DNA of 64,000 nucleotides, from assembly GCA_013396655.1 (NCBI GenBank), contig WBMV01002681.1, positions 1,054,001 through 1,118,000 on the forward strand, given 5' to 3'. Position 1 is the first letter of the stretch. Each line of letters starts with the position of its first letter. A program made the position numbers and the translations under genes. The DNA is from Campylorhamphus procurvoides. Lineage: Eukaryota > Chordata > Aves > Passeriformes > Dendrocolaptidae. Shown piece after piece: positions 13,601 through 26,400 of this stretch. Below the pieces are notes generated by a model. The model was not told the origin of the DNA, searched no databases, and saw only the letters and a program-made list of their open reading frames with translations.

Positions 13601-16600
13601 ACAACTAGTCTAGATCTGGGAGATTTTGTCCAAAACGCCACATAAGGCAAGTCACAGATTAATTTTGTTCAGCACTGCCTACATTCTATAGGTCTTATTC
13701 ATATCATGATACTGCATGCAACTCTTGATCACCTATAGGATGATAAAAGTACTTGGTACTCCTGTGATATAGAGGTGTTGCATCCCTCCATTTCCTGTAA
13801 AGAGAGCAGCATTTAGGCATCTAGACTGTGGGAAAACGCGTCTAAACCCTGCTAACATGGAAAAAAGTGGTCATAAACTAAAAGATCCAGCTGGATATGT
13901 TTTTTTTTTTTTCTGACAGTGTTTTCCCTCTGTCCTTAAAATACAGTAATATATTGTTTAACTGAAATATTATAAGCAGAGCTGATTATCTCTGTTTCCA
14001 GTTTTCTATTGTCAGTTAGCACAGCACTTTACACCATGTTCTCTGAAATAGCAAATATTTAGATGTTCCATGAAGTCGGGAGCATGAAGGTAACCAGCAC
14101 ATATTGTAGAAAAAGGAATGTGAGAACAAAACTGAATGACCTGAAAGATACCATTATTGCACTAAACTTATTGATGCTCAGTGCATTTCGCTTAGTGGAT
14201 GCATTGTATTAATGTGGCTTCAGTGCATTCTTTGAAACTCGGACCTGCTCCTGAAACAAATAAATGCCTCCTTTGTGGATTTTTGAATATCTTTAGTATC
14301 CAAAGTATCAGTCTGTTTCTTTATCAGAAAATTTTCTATTGACAAATAAGGAGAAATTGTCCTCTCTTGTTTTGAGAACTATACTCTTTTAATTAGATCT
14401 TCTGTTCCTTCCCATGAATACACACCCTCTAATACTGGAAAGGTGATTTCAAAATTGCAAATGCAATATTTTTCTGCTAAACCTATTTACTACATATACC
14501 AGCCCTCATGGACTAAAAACTCGGCTTCAGTTAGTGAATGAGATGTTTGTCATTGGCTTCAACAATTTGAGTTTAGCCTAGAAAATTGTGTTTAGAAGAA
14601 CAATCTGTGATATGTTACCAATTCATGTGGCTACTTGCTTACCCCTTAAATGGAATTTTATTTCCTGATTTTGCCTATTTTTAAATATAAATTTGTGCCA
14701 AATAATTTTTTTCTCTAGAAGCACTTGAGACACTCACCTTAATTTATGTTTAAAATGTCCTCCATATGATATTCAAAGTATTATATATTGTCAATAAAAC
14801 TAAGTGATCTCAAAAACTATTTTTCAGAATTCTTTAGTAATTTGTATGAGTATGTTTGTCAGTTCCTGAAAATATATTAGGTTAAGATTTTAGCTTTCTG
14901 GATCTTTGTCTGAGGAATCTCTTTTTCTCCTTTGTGTTTGTATGTTTGTTTGTGTGACTCACAGATAAATCTAGGAAAACAAACAAAAAAATATTTTTAA
15001 AGCTTTTTTAATTGTGTTTCTACTAAAAAGGTATGAAGTTGCTTGCTGAATGAAAGAGAAATTGAATGGTAAAAGTCTTTAGACTCTCCATGTGCACACA
15101 CAGAATCTGTATACAGCTGTAAGTAGGGATTTTTAACTTAACAGTCTCAATTTCTTGTAAGCGAAGATTTCTCTTTCTTTTTTTTTTCCCCTCCCATAGA
15201 ACACTTTCAATATTCAGTCCTACTTTGACCTACAACACTATTTGTCTGTCTGAGTTCCTCAGAGCTTCTTTCCATCTCAAAGTGTGTACTGTCACATGCC
15301 ACCCAAACTCACAGCTCCAACTCTGGCAGTGCTGCCAGTATAAGAACAGAAGCAGAAGTGAGAGTCCAGGGAAAAGTGCAGTGCCTGACAGCCTTGAGAA
15401 ACACAAAATTAGCCCCACTTCAGGCAAAACAGTGCAATGTTTTGCAAACATACTGATCTCTTTTTATCAGCCAAAGATAATACTTTTTTGTTTGTTTCCT
15501 TTTTTCTTTTTTCCCTTTTTTTTTTTTTTTTTTTACAGTACCCAAGTAAGGAATTGATGGTCATCATTGTCAACCCATGCAATATTAACAGACCCTACCA
15601 TGTAAAAGTGAAAAAATACTCTCTAAGTTTACAGGGGTTTTTTTGTGTTTTCAGAGTGTAAAATACATTTTATGCCAATTTAACAGTTGAAAATATCTCT
15701 TGGAGAAATGCATATAGGATTCATCCCCATGCACGTGAGTGGTTAGTCATGTTCAGGCATCTTAGCTGATCTCAGCTGATAGGAAGCAACATACTGAAGA
15801 GGTCATGGTCTCTGAAACAGATGGCTCAAGCCAAAAAAGAACATTACAAATGATAAACATTTACTGAATATGTAATTGGATTCATCCTGAGCAGCATTGA
15901 ACAGCCCCAACACAACATGCAATCTGTACGGGGTCTCAGGGTAATCTCATGTCTTCACACCAAAGCCATCTTTTGAGCTTTCCTCTTTTATTCATTTTAA
16001 GATGGAATTACTATGATTTACCTCAGAGGAAACTCTGAAGGCATTCGTACTGCCACATCATGGACAAATCTTGCAATAAGCTGAACCCTTATGACTCAAA
16101 AAATTCACTCATGCCAGCTGCCGATTACTTCATGTATTGATCCTCAGGATGCCATCACTGTTCCTGAGCCCCAAAATATGTCTTATGAAGCATGTGAAAG
16201 TTACAAAAATCCTTGAGGCAATTTTCCAGGACCAGATCATCAGCTGGTACTATGTGACATCAATGGAATAATGCCAGTTTACCCCAGCTACAGATTTGGC
16301 TTCCAAAGTGGTGCCTGAAGCAGAATTTCTTGTGAGATAATATGTTGGTGCCAGTCTTTGAAAGCAAGAGTTATTATCCATGTGAAATTAATCTAGGTTG
16401 CCAAAAAAAAACCCGTATGCTAAATTGATACTAATGAGCAGTGTTGACAAAAAGAGGTCATGCGTGAAATTTAAGACTAATGAACTGAGGTGGCATGGAA
16501 ATGAGCATTTGGAGAGTAAAGTAAAGGCTCTAATGGACTTAAACCAAGCCACTCACTCTGTTGAGATTTTTATGTTTCTGTCTCCTTATATTGTAAAGTA

Positions 16601-17061
16601 AATCTCCACCCCAAGAAATGTCCTGGTCTATATTTTAATGAGCCTCTCCACGTGACATACATTTTTTGTTTCATTACTATTAGTGAATGACAAGTGAAGG
16701 ATATTCATTTTAACTTGAAAATGTCAGGTATGTACTTTAAGAGATATATTTTTCTAGTTTTTAATGAGGTGGTGTTTCTTTTTTGAAAGAAATGCCCATC
16801 TCTGATGTGGGTACTATGCAGGTGACAACTGATATTTAATAAATGATGGTTCCTGTATTAGTCGTAGTTCACTAAAGAAAATGTCTCGGATTGCTTTTGA
16901 AAAACTCTTAACGTCACTAGCCCAAAGGCAAGATGTGACCTTTTTATTACATAATGAGAACCATTTATTATCTTACAATGTATCTTAAAGTCACAGACAA
17001 AATGCCACTTTGATAATTGCTTTCAATTAGCTTTGAGCATAGCATACATTCATAAAATGTC

Positions 17062-17089
17062 TTCTCTAATTTAGACTTGAATTAGAGAA
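17062..17089. repeat. Short inverted repeat, 10-bp perfect arms
   Basis: TTCTCTAATT (17062-17071) and AATTAGAGAA (17080-17089) are exact reverse complements with an 8-base loop. It lies 0.7 kb upstream of the terminal DGKB exon. Transcribed in either direction it would form a short A/U-rich hairpin. One such repeat per window is near the chance level. Confidence 0.6.
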
Positions 17090-17762
17090 AATTGCAGACA
17101 TAATCTACTTTAAGGTTGTCTCATTTAAGGTGATTCGTAGTTTTATATCAAAGAAATCAAAACGGGTGGCTTTAGAGCAGTATTACAAAGTGTTTTAAAT
17201 AGTCTTTTCAATATTTGAGTCTATTCTATTAACAATTAATTAACAATTTAGAATGCAAGTTCATCTTTTTTGACCTTTATTAACTTTATACTTTTGTTCA
17301 TAATGGTTATTTTGAAATTAAGCAGTGTCCTGTGGTAAAAGAGAAGTACAGCTTGATTAGATGTATACATAAAGCATATGAAGACATTGCTTATATCTTA
17401 ATAATAGGCAACAGCTTGGTCTGCCAGCATGTATGTTTTTTCCAACTTTTAAATTCTTCCTCAACAGCAGGCAATAAATCCCACACTCAGAAATAAGGTT
17501 ACATATTGTCAGGTGTTTTGTTGCATACGATTTTTAACATTTATTGTATATAATTGAAATTATTTGTGGAAACAATGAATGCACATAGATTGGTTTACTG
17601 CATACATAATATTGTTCTTAAAAAAAACCTAGGTATTTTCCTTTTTTCTTACATTAAACGAAGAAGGTTTGGAAGTCACATATAAAGATAATTCAGGCAT
17701 CTCAGATACTTGTAATTGAACTACCTCAAGGGATAATTCTGTTTTTCTTCTTTTTCCCCCAG

Positions 17763-17870
17763 ATAAAAATTACTCACAAGAACCAAGCTCCCATGTTGAT
17801 GGGACCTCCTCCAAAAACCGGTCTTTTCTCTTCTATCCTCAAAAGAACAAGGAACCACAGCAAGGAATAA
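17763..17870 (+). CDS. DGKB: DGKB terminal coding exon and stop codon
   Basis: The acceptor is TTTTTCCCCCAG (ending at 17762). Thirty-five codons are followed by TAA at 17868-17870. The exon begins [20 protein letters not shown] and ends [15 protein letters not shown]. '[15 protein letters not shown]' is shared by type I DGKs, while the 'KTGLF…KRTRN.SKE' tail is what I recall for DGKB and separates it from DGKA and DGKG. The basic tail lies beyond the catalytic region. In mammals, alternative splicing of the DGKB C-terminus has been reported to change membrane association. Compared with my memory of human DGKB there are a few tail substitutions: SSI for CSL-type residues, and His for Arg in the NxSKE end. 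Together with the two upstream exons it gives about 96 C-terminal residues without a frameshift, so the gene looks intact here. Confidence 0.95.
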   Translation: MKITHKNQAPMLMGPPPKTGLFSSILKRTRNHSKE

Positions 17871-19588
17871 GCCTATGTTGTTTAGTTTTCAGAGAAACAA
17901 TTAGCTTTGTTGGGCTTTGGAATATTTATGCTGGAAATCTTTCAAGAATTTTAGAATATCTTCTACTTGCAAAAACATGGATTTTGATTTAACCGTTTCT
18001 GTAACTGAGCTAATGTAAAACTATGCTACTAGAAAAAATGTTGTCACAGTTTTGTAGGCATTTTGCATGATGAAAGCAGATGTTTACATAAAGTGATACA
18101 GCATATTTTTGTTGCATGCATTACCATTTACTAATCTATGGACTAATTTGCCATGAAATATGGGAGGAGAATGTGACACGTAATTTGATTTTCTCTCTTT
18201 TCTGTTTCAACTTTTTCTACTACAGTGATCATATGCCACAGGTTCCATAGTATCTCTTGAATTAAACATCTTCACATCAATAACCAATTTGACCTGTTTC
18301 AGAGTAAAGTTTGTTACATGTCTCATTAACCTGTATTTTTAGTTTACCATTTTTTCTACCCAGAGAACATTTTTATTCAATTAAGTATTAAAATCTTGTA
18401 TCTTATTCTGATAACTCCTACATATACGAGTAACTGTACCTGCTGAAAAGGTCTAACAATATGTGCAGTATTCAAATGATCATGATTACTCTTGTGTAAG
18501 TTTTTGTTAAGATTGGAAGCCAATGCAAGTTTTAGCAAAAATGATAAGACTAAGGAAATCATACTAAGTGAAGATAATACTTGCAAAAGTAGCCATCAGT
18601 GTTGTTTGTTGAAACACTAGAATTATTTTCATGAGCAATACATCTCTGTAACATGGAAACCTTTAAATCATTCTGCATATTGACCAATAGCATAGTGCGT
18701 ATCCACAAAAAATAACCAAAGCTCATGCCTAATTAAAGTGCATTTCCCACCAAAGATTTAGTGAGGGATGCTTCAGAGAAATGGGTTAATGCATAATTAA
18801 TCAAACTCACTGGAGTAGACTCACTTCTGAAAATTTACAGTTCTTTTGATTACATTGACAATGTCCAGACAAATGTTGGAGTAGGAAAAAACAATAAATT
18901 AATTGCTAGTAAATACTCACTTTTCATTTGTTTCATAAGTTGATAGACATAGTCACATATGCTAAATATTGAGACATTGACATGAACTCTTAAATATTAG
19001 AAAATTAAGATCTAATTTTTGTCATAATTATTTATAAATTTACACCATCCATAACTTACTCTTCCCTTAAGCTGATCTCTTAAGGAAAGGATAAGCTGTT
19101 ATCTATTCCCCTTTTGTAGTCTGCTGTCTGGAATCAAAACATTTATGGTCATAAATTTTGGGGAGGCAGTTGCTCAGGTTTTAACTTTCTTAGCCCTCTG
19201 AGAGACTTCCTAACAGCTTAGAAATCATAGTACAGGGATTTGTCTGAGGTTTGCACAGCACTGTCTAATGTTGAAGGGAAGTCCAAGAAAGGCAACTTTT
19301 TTTCAGATCTGCATAAAAAGAATCTCAATCAAAACCTTTTGTTCAGTCTTAACATTGTTTTCTGTTCGTAAGTGAGCTGCTTCTCAGCTCTGCATGTCTT
19401 AAGTTCTCAGAGATTTCATCAAAAAACAAGGAAAAAATACAACTGTGCTTGAAATGCATGATTTTCCACTTTTATCCAGACTTAAAAATGTTAATGGTTT
19501 ATTAAATCTATTTTTCTATTGATTCATCCATCCATTTTAAAAATAATACTTCATCATGCTGTAGTGCACGGTACTGTGCATGTATTTA

Positions 19589-19594
19589 AATAAA
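19589..19594 (+). terminator. Candidate polyadenylation signal AATAAA (proximal)
   Basis: The AATAAA sits in TTTAAATAAAGTTGC, followed within 20-30 bases by the T/G-rich ATCATTTGTTCC. This would give a 1.7-kb DGKB 3'UTR. An earlier AATAAA at 18893 is also possible. Confidence 0.3.
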
Positions 19595-20203
19595 GTTGCT
19601 ATCATTTGTTCCTCAGTATAAGAATTCAACAGAGTCCTAATTTAAATAATATACACTGAGGTAAAAGTCAGTATATAGCTGGTAAGGATTATGTCTTTGA
19701 AATATACAGTTTGTGTTCTGTAAACATTAGGAGGTAAATACCAATTAATGTTATGTTCAGCGTTAGGTAGAAAAATATGAAGGTGATTATTAGGTAAAAT
19801 TAAGATCCTGTAATTCACCCATCTTGGGTCCAGTGGTGTTGACAATTACAGTTACTATAGGAGTAAACTAGTATTTTTCCTGTGCATTGCAAACACAAAC
19901 ACACACACAAAGAGAAGCATTTGATGCACTTAACTATGAACATACATAAGTATAGAGCAAAAGTTATTTGCAAAAAGAAGGAATTTGCTGACATAATGTT
20001 ACATAAAGTGTATATTGGTTTTATGAAATTATGGTTACAGGTGATAAATATTTTCACATAACTTGACATAGGATTTTCTACCAATGCTCTCAACTTTTTG
20101 TGGAAAAAATGTGTTTAACAATAATATATAATGTGCTCTCTATTATTATCTCATGAACATTGTAACTCTGAAAACAAATAAAAATATACATAAGCTATTA
20201 TTT

Positions 20204-20209
20204 AATAAA
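20204..20209 (+). terminator. Candidate polyadenylation signal AATAAA (distal)
   Basis: TTTAATAAAGTGTGC is preceded 27 bases earlier by another AATAAA (20177) and followed by GTGCCAGTCTGTGATAG, a GT-rich downstream element. The paired hexamers plus the GT-rich stretch make this the best-looking 3' end. Confidence 0.35.
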
Positions 20210-23200
20210 GTGTGCAATTTTAAATGTGCCAGTCTGTGATAGCAAGCTGTTCACAACACACTTTTTCATGTAAAGAAGGATAGATGGATTCATTAATCAC
20301 AATTACATACAATTCTGATTAGACACATAAAAGGTAAATCAGATCAATTGGTCAGTATGTATCAAACTCTCACTGTAACAAAGTACAAGAGATCAGCCAT
20401 CATATCGTGTTGACAGTTATCATAGCAGTGACTGTCTTTCTATTAATCTTGGTTGGTTGGGTTTTTATTATGGCCTCTAATAATTTAAAACCATGCTCAG
20501 GTTGTAAGTATTGATGGTGAAGAGAAAATCTTAGGGTACATAAAACATACTATGAAAAGAAAATGGTTGATTTAATGAAAGAGAACTTCATAGAGGGATA
20601 CTTTTCACTTCAGTATGCACAGAAGTAACATCATGAAATTATTCATTGGTGTAAGAAGTGAAGCAAAGAATATATGCATATATATTCATAGAGCTGAAAT
20701 AGATCCACTGTTCTTACATTGACTGAAGAAGTCTGTAAACCTTCTACTCTTGACAATGAAGCATTCTTTAAGGCTTCATTAATGACATTTGCAATGTAAA
20801 TGGCAATTACAAATATGTAGGAATTCAATGTGACGCTGGATTTGCAAACTTTTCATCTCCCTGCTAGAGCATGTCACCTGGGCAACGTGCTAAGGAAAGA
20901 ACATGATGTATCAGGAAAAAACTTCTGAAATTGGTCAGTCTTTCTCACTTTGCATGAGTCCCTGTTAAAAAGAGGTGGAAATAGTATTTCTTGCAGAGAC
21001 AAATAGAGAATTTCTGTTTCCAATACATGTAAGATATTTGCATGCATCTCATCAGGATTATTTAAAGCTAGAGAGTGAGACCTCATGATTTTGGCTTATT
21101 GGTGTACATACATGTGCGTGCTAGATCAGGTAACATGCTGATAAGTTCAGGACTTTGATGAGCTAGGAAGCACTTGTTTCTGAAAACGGAAGTAGATGTT
21201 CTATAATATTTTATCAGCTTTGTAGTGTTGTATATACATCACAACAATGATTAGCTAATATTCAAAATTATTTCAGGCAATTAAAGTTAGAGACTTCAAC
21301 ACCTTTCAAAATATCCGTGTAAGAAGTAATACTGTCAATTATAGTAGTAAAGGGAGAAAAAGACCTTTTTTTCTATTTTTAAATCTAAAGAGTAATATTT
21401 GTTTGCTGAGATAATAGCTATTCAGTGATTATTAGTGATTTAGGGTACTAGTGATATTCTGTAACTCACTGCCTTCAACCCCACATGGCTTCTGGAGCTT
21501 TGTAATTCTGAGGTGGCCCATAGCAAGACCAAGATTTTCTGGGAAGCAGACACTTCAGAGAAGTGTCATCTCTCTGGAGGACTGACTAGGGAGAATAGCT
21601 ACAAAATTGGGAAAAAAGATCAGCAAGAATTATCTCTAGATAGGGACACAGAAGAAGAGCAGAGAACTATGCTAGAGAATGACAAAACCGATGCTCAAAG
21701 TGAAGTTTGCTCCAAGGCAGTCTGGGAGGCCAGGTGAAGGCACTCAGGGCTAATGAGCAATGATGAGGGAAGGGATAAATTAGATTTATCTGGAGACCCC
21801 TTCCGTTTAAGGCTGAAGGACTGTGGTGGTGTTTCCTTCCTTTGTGAGGAGAAGGATTGAGAGAAGTTGGTCTCAAGCAGAAGATACAACTGAGCACTTC
21901 ATACTTCATGTGAAGTGAGAAGAACTTGCAAGAAAAGGAGAGATGAAGGATGGTCAAAGAAAGGGAAAAGACTTCTCAGATCTTTATTTATTTCTGAGTA
22001 CTTTCATAGCCTGAAAAAAAAGAAAATTTGCCTTTGCAAAACAGCCGTTTGCCAAGCTACTAAGCAGTTAGTCTGAAAATAAATAAATAAATTCAGAAAA
22101 CTGAGGTGGGCTAGAGAAACACTGCTCAATGTTTTATGTGAAGAACGTGTCAGCCTCTTGTCAGCTAATTGCAACTCATCTCCAGCTCCATCAAGTCTGA
22201 AAGCATTATTTTCTCTCCTCTGTCCGTAAGGAAGGAAGCTTCTTGTGGTCCTGGTGAGGTGAGTAAAAGCTTTACTGTAGCCTTGGCGGGAAAATGAATA
22301 AATCATGGGCAAGATCTGGAAGTTGTTAATGAGTTATAAAGTAATAGGTTAAAATCTGTGGTATGTGAGTCTTTGAGGGTGGGCTATGCAGCAATGTCTG
22401 GTGTAAAAATTGTCCTCGGGTCTGTCAGGGTTTGCTGGTGTCTTCCCAGCCTGGGTTTGTGCCATGGGGAGCCTGCTGGCTCTTTTTCCCCGTTTTTGCT
22501 CAGACTGTGGATTTTCAGTTGATTTTAAAATAAGGAGGTTTGACCTTTCTGTTAAGATCGTGTGTGTGTGTGGATGGAACTTTCCTGTTATCAGATTCTC
22601 TTAATTTTACAAATACCACTGAAGAAGAGAAACTTCTCTATGACAATTGACTTCCATTATGGGAAACTGCCCAACAGCTTGAAACTATAAATAGGTGATT
22701 CTAGGCCTCTAGAATCTTGGAATGGTGATATTTCAGAGGCTTCTTTATTTCCTTTCTGATTCATAATTCAAAGAAACTCCATGAGATGCACCTCAGGGCT
22801 CTCTTTAAATATGACTCATGCAAAGAGTAAGTGATAATCATTGGGCTTTGTTATTTATAGAAAGGCGGTAGCTGTGTTGATGGTAAAGAAGCAGCTTCAT
22901 AGTGAAGTGCCCAGTTCTAATAAACATCAAAAACCATTTGCTGGGTCTGAGTGACAAGGAAAGATTTTGAAGTTTTCAGGTCACTTTTTATTCTAAGTTA
23001 GATAATGACTGAAAATGCTTGGCTGCTGATTGACCTATTTGAAATAAACCTGTGTTTGGTTGGTTGGTTTTTACCTGCAGTCAAATTCAGGTGCTGTGAA
23101 GGAACATAGCAATTTGCATTAAGTAGCTTTTCTGGGCAGGGAAGTGAACTTCTTACTCTTTTGGTGAAAATCATCTTTATGGGCCAACTTGTGCCTGCCA

Positions 23201-25579
23201 ATAAGAAAATACAAAGTGTCGACCTTCAGGGCTGTCAGTCTATTTACATTAAGTATACAAAAATAACCCAAACAAATCAACCACGTAGTAACAATTCTTC
23301 TTTAAACTATTTGTACCTCCCTCAGTGAGACAAAAAGACTTTGCAACATAAGCATCAGCACTCTAATTTCTGCCCAGTCACGAGGTTGGTTGTTGCAAAG
23401 GCCATGGTATGGGGTTTTGAGTGTGATCAGTTGTTTTGTTGGGTTTTTTAGTAAATATGAGTGAGTTCTAAACATCTCTTTTTATCCCAGAATGATAAGA
23501 ACTAGAACCTTGTTTCAGAAAGGTATATGTTTATGGTATACACATAAGTAAGCAAGCAAATGCAGGAAGATCTGTTCTGCCTAAGCTGAACTTTACTTCT
23601 GTGTGTTTCAATTTAGTCCTACTACTAAAGGAAAAAAACCAAAAACTTGGTAATTTAGGTAGCTCAGGGGAATTTGGGAATGGGGGGGAATGTGTGTGGT
23701 GTGTTTTTCTCCATGGTAGGCCTTGTTACTACAGTATATATATATAAATGATGGAACTTTTGCCTCCTTTACACCAATCACAGTTTTCTGTGGTTATAAT
23801 ATGAACAATGATTTTTTTTTAAAATGGGCTAAATCTCTCTTTTAATGGTTCAATATAATTAGTTTACAACAAGTTTTGAAAGATTTGGTCCAACTGCCTG
23901 ATATACAAAGCCACGGCTTGGACTGAGACACAAATTAAGGCCTTCATACTCTGCCAATAATACTAAAATTCCTTAGCCTCTGTACTATCAAAATACATGA
24001 AATTGTGGGGAGGAACTTCCCTCCCTAATTTGTCATTTTTTTCAAATTGAATTCAGCTGGATTCCTATTTCAGATCAAAATCAGACTTTTTTAAATGTCA
24101 AAATACATTGTGCTAGAATGTTAAAAGAAAAAGTAAAGTTTTCATTTGTTTCATTCACTAGTTCTGACTCCTTAATGTAGCGGTTAACATTGTAGTATAA
24201 GTGACTTTTTACTTGAAAAAACAAGAAGTGAAAAAAATGATGTTATTATTAATTCAATATGAACATAATTCTTATTTCCTTTAGAAGAATTTCTCAATTC
24301 TTGGATTTCTTCAAGATCCTGAAGTGAGACATTATGCCTTTGCACTGCTACAGCTGACACAAGGCTAAAAGCTTGCACATCAAATTCTTTGCTATTCTTC
24401 CAATAGGTGCACAACTCCTGTGAGTTATCTTCAAGGAGTTGATATTCACAGTTCTGCCATTTTCAGGTTAATTTGTCAGTACAAGTCTACCTTGTCACCA
24501 ATAAAAAGCTGAAATAACAGAATCATGCTAAGCAAAAAAATTATTTCACATAGCCTAAAAGTTTACTAGAGATCCTGATAGTTCTCTCAAAAAAGAGCAG
24601 CAGACTCTAATGTTTCACTAAAAATGGAATGGGCAGATAGGTAAAGAAGGGAAATTCCATTATTAAGGTATCCTGATTATTACAAAATAAGCAAATAGCA
24701 GAAGAACATTTTAGACTAAAAATTGTAAAATAATTTAATTCAAAGGCATATATCAGGTTTGTGTGTCTAAGGCACAGAATACACTGTAATTCAATTAAAA
24801 ATAAACATGCAATCACATTGATAAGGCATTTGAGAGTCACTGTACTTCTCAAAATCCTATGGTTCTTAATGTATCTCTCAATCTTTTGGGTGAATTATCA
24901 GCTAATACTGTGTGATAGCTGATCTGTGAACAGTTTTTACCTCACAGTTACCCCAAACATATATGCTATCTGAAGGTTTGTTATCCTCTTTATGATTATT
25001 GTACATTTATCACTAAGTACCGTTAGAATGTCTGGCCCAGTTGATACTATGTTAAAATTCTTGCTGTGACAATCATCAGTCTTATTTTTATGATCTTGGG
25101 ACAAGGCGTAAGTGGACTCACATGAGGTTAATGGGGCTTTAAGAAAATGTTATGTTTCTTTGGCACAAGATAAGGTTCCCTTCTTCCGATAGGAATCCTG
25201 TCACTTTATAAGATATAACAGCTTTCTCTGCCAGAGAGTTGAGATATTAGTCTGTATGAAATGATTTATAGTTTTTCCTTGGCTTGCCTGCTGAATCTTG
25301 GACAAAAAAATAAATCTTATGGCAGATGCCAATTGTTCCCTTTTGCTTCGTGTGTAGAGATATGTACTACAAGAGCTAGTAAAAGCATTCGAATGCAACC
25401 GAGGGCAGAGCTGAATTCCTGGAGTCAGACTCCCACAGGCAGAATGTGAAATGTTCAGAAAAGCGTTAAACTTCCTTTACTCGTTTCTAGGGTGACTTCT
25501 GTCTAAAAATGTAGGAGTACAAGTAGGTATTAAATACGTCTGTAACTTGCCACTGCTAACACTCTTATGTCTGCGCAAT

Positions 25580-25616
25580 ATTTGTGCTATTTTCTTATCT
25601 CAGATATAGCACAAAT
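25580..25616. repeat. Inverted repeat, 11-bp perfect arms
   Basis: ATTTGTGCTAT (25580-25590) pairs exactly with ATAGCACAAAT (25606-25616) across a 15-base loop. It is the longest perfect short-loop hairpin I noticed in the window. It lacks the roughly 22-bp stem of a microRNA precursor. Confidence 0.65.
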
Positions 25617-26360
25617 GGTAATTTTTAACTATTTCTACCATGTGCTTCCTCCAAAAAACACAGTGAAATAGCATAACATAGAAAAGGGTATTTTAATAGG
25701 TGTAATAAAAATGCTTTAAGGAACCCAAGATAGCCTCTGGTCCAACATAACAGGACAGAAAAGGGAAAAATAAAAACCAAAATCACATAGTGCCAATTCC
25801 ATCTCTTCTCAGTAGAAGTTTGTAAGAGAGGACTTCTGGCCAAATTACAAGGTCGTTTATAGTTTTGGGGTTTTTTTATAACTTGTTTATAAATGAATTT
25901 GGAGAGTTGCTATGATATCGAACCTCATCAGAATATGCAGCCACAACCGCATAAAGGAGGATTGAGAATACTTTGGCGGATCTGATTTGCATACAGGACC
26001 TTTTCTGTAAATTTTCCTTGATTAGAAGTAGCCTGTTTGTAAGCTACAGAAACACATAAAGAGTAACTATTTGTTTAATTACCTTTAAGGCATTACAATA
26101 TTTTTTCCCTTTTTTGTAATTGCAGTTCTGCAATGACTACTGGGAATATTTTTTGGCAGGAATAATCAACACTGAGGGTGACTTGTATAGGAGATGGCAC
26201 CATGCAATATAAATAATGTCATGCTATTTCTGCTACACCAATGGGGATCCCGTTGAGAGAATCTGAAGTCCTAAGATAGAATGTGATATTAAGTCATGCT
26301 TTGGAGATTATGATTAAAATATAATCTCCTTGTTTGAGACAATTTAAAGTGAAGGATGTG

Positions 26361-26400
26361 GATGTGAAATCCCACCTCCACTGAAATCATTGGTTTGCCA
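26361..26400. repeat. Possible relic of the ancient self-complementary amniote repeat
   Basis: GATGTGAAATCCCACCTCCA followed by CTGAAATCATTGGTTTGCCA resembles the sauropsid repeat text 'gtgaaatcctggccccactgaagtcaatgg…tttgcca'. The match is short and diverged, and the family is unnamed. Confidence 0.35.

Larger units (their letters stand above)
9562..17762 (+). other. DGKB: Last DGKB intron (8.2 kb)
   Basis: This phase-0 intron has donor GTAACT and an acceptor with a long pyrimidine tract ending in TTTTTCCCCCAG. It contains poly-T runs (about 9825-9843 and 15517-15535), a block rich in homeodomain-like TAATTA/TAATT motifs (about 12880-13600), and a 10-bp inverted repeat at 17062-17089. The poly-T run ending in TTTACAG near 15538 resembles an acceptor, but no DGK-like coding follows it. 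No CR1 copy was recognised inside this intron. Confidence 0.9.
17871..20209 (+). other. DGKB: Probable DGKB 3'UTR
   Basis: Sequence after the TAA is AT-rich, lacks a recognisable repeat, and contains several AATAAA hexamers (18893, 19589, 20177, 20204). A single long terminal exon is usual for this gene. The 3' limit is uncertain, so the end given is the last AATAAA in the cluster. Confidence 0.55.

Noticed and set aside
15225..15557. 110-codon open frame running into a poly-T tract, with an acceptor-like TTTACAG near 15538
   Set aside because: The Phe-rich end is translation of the T run. Sequence after the AG does not encode DGK-like or other recognisable protein, and the true terminal exon at 17763 joins in phase without it.
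22560..22574. (GT)n run considered as a microsatellite of interest
   Set aside because: Only about seven units, ordinary for vertebrate DNA.
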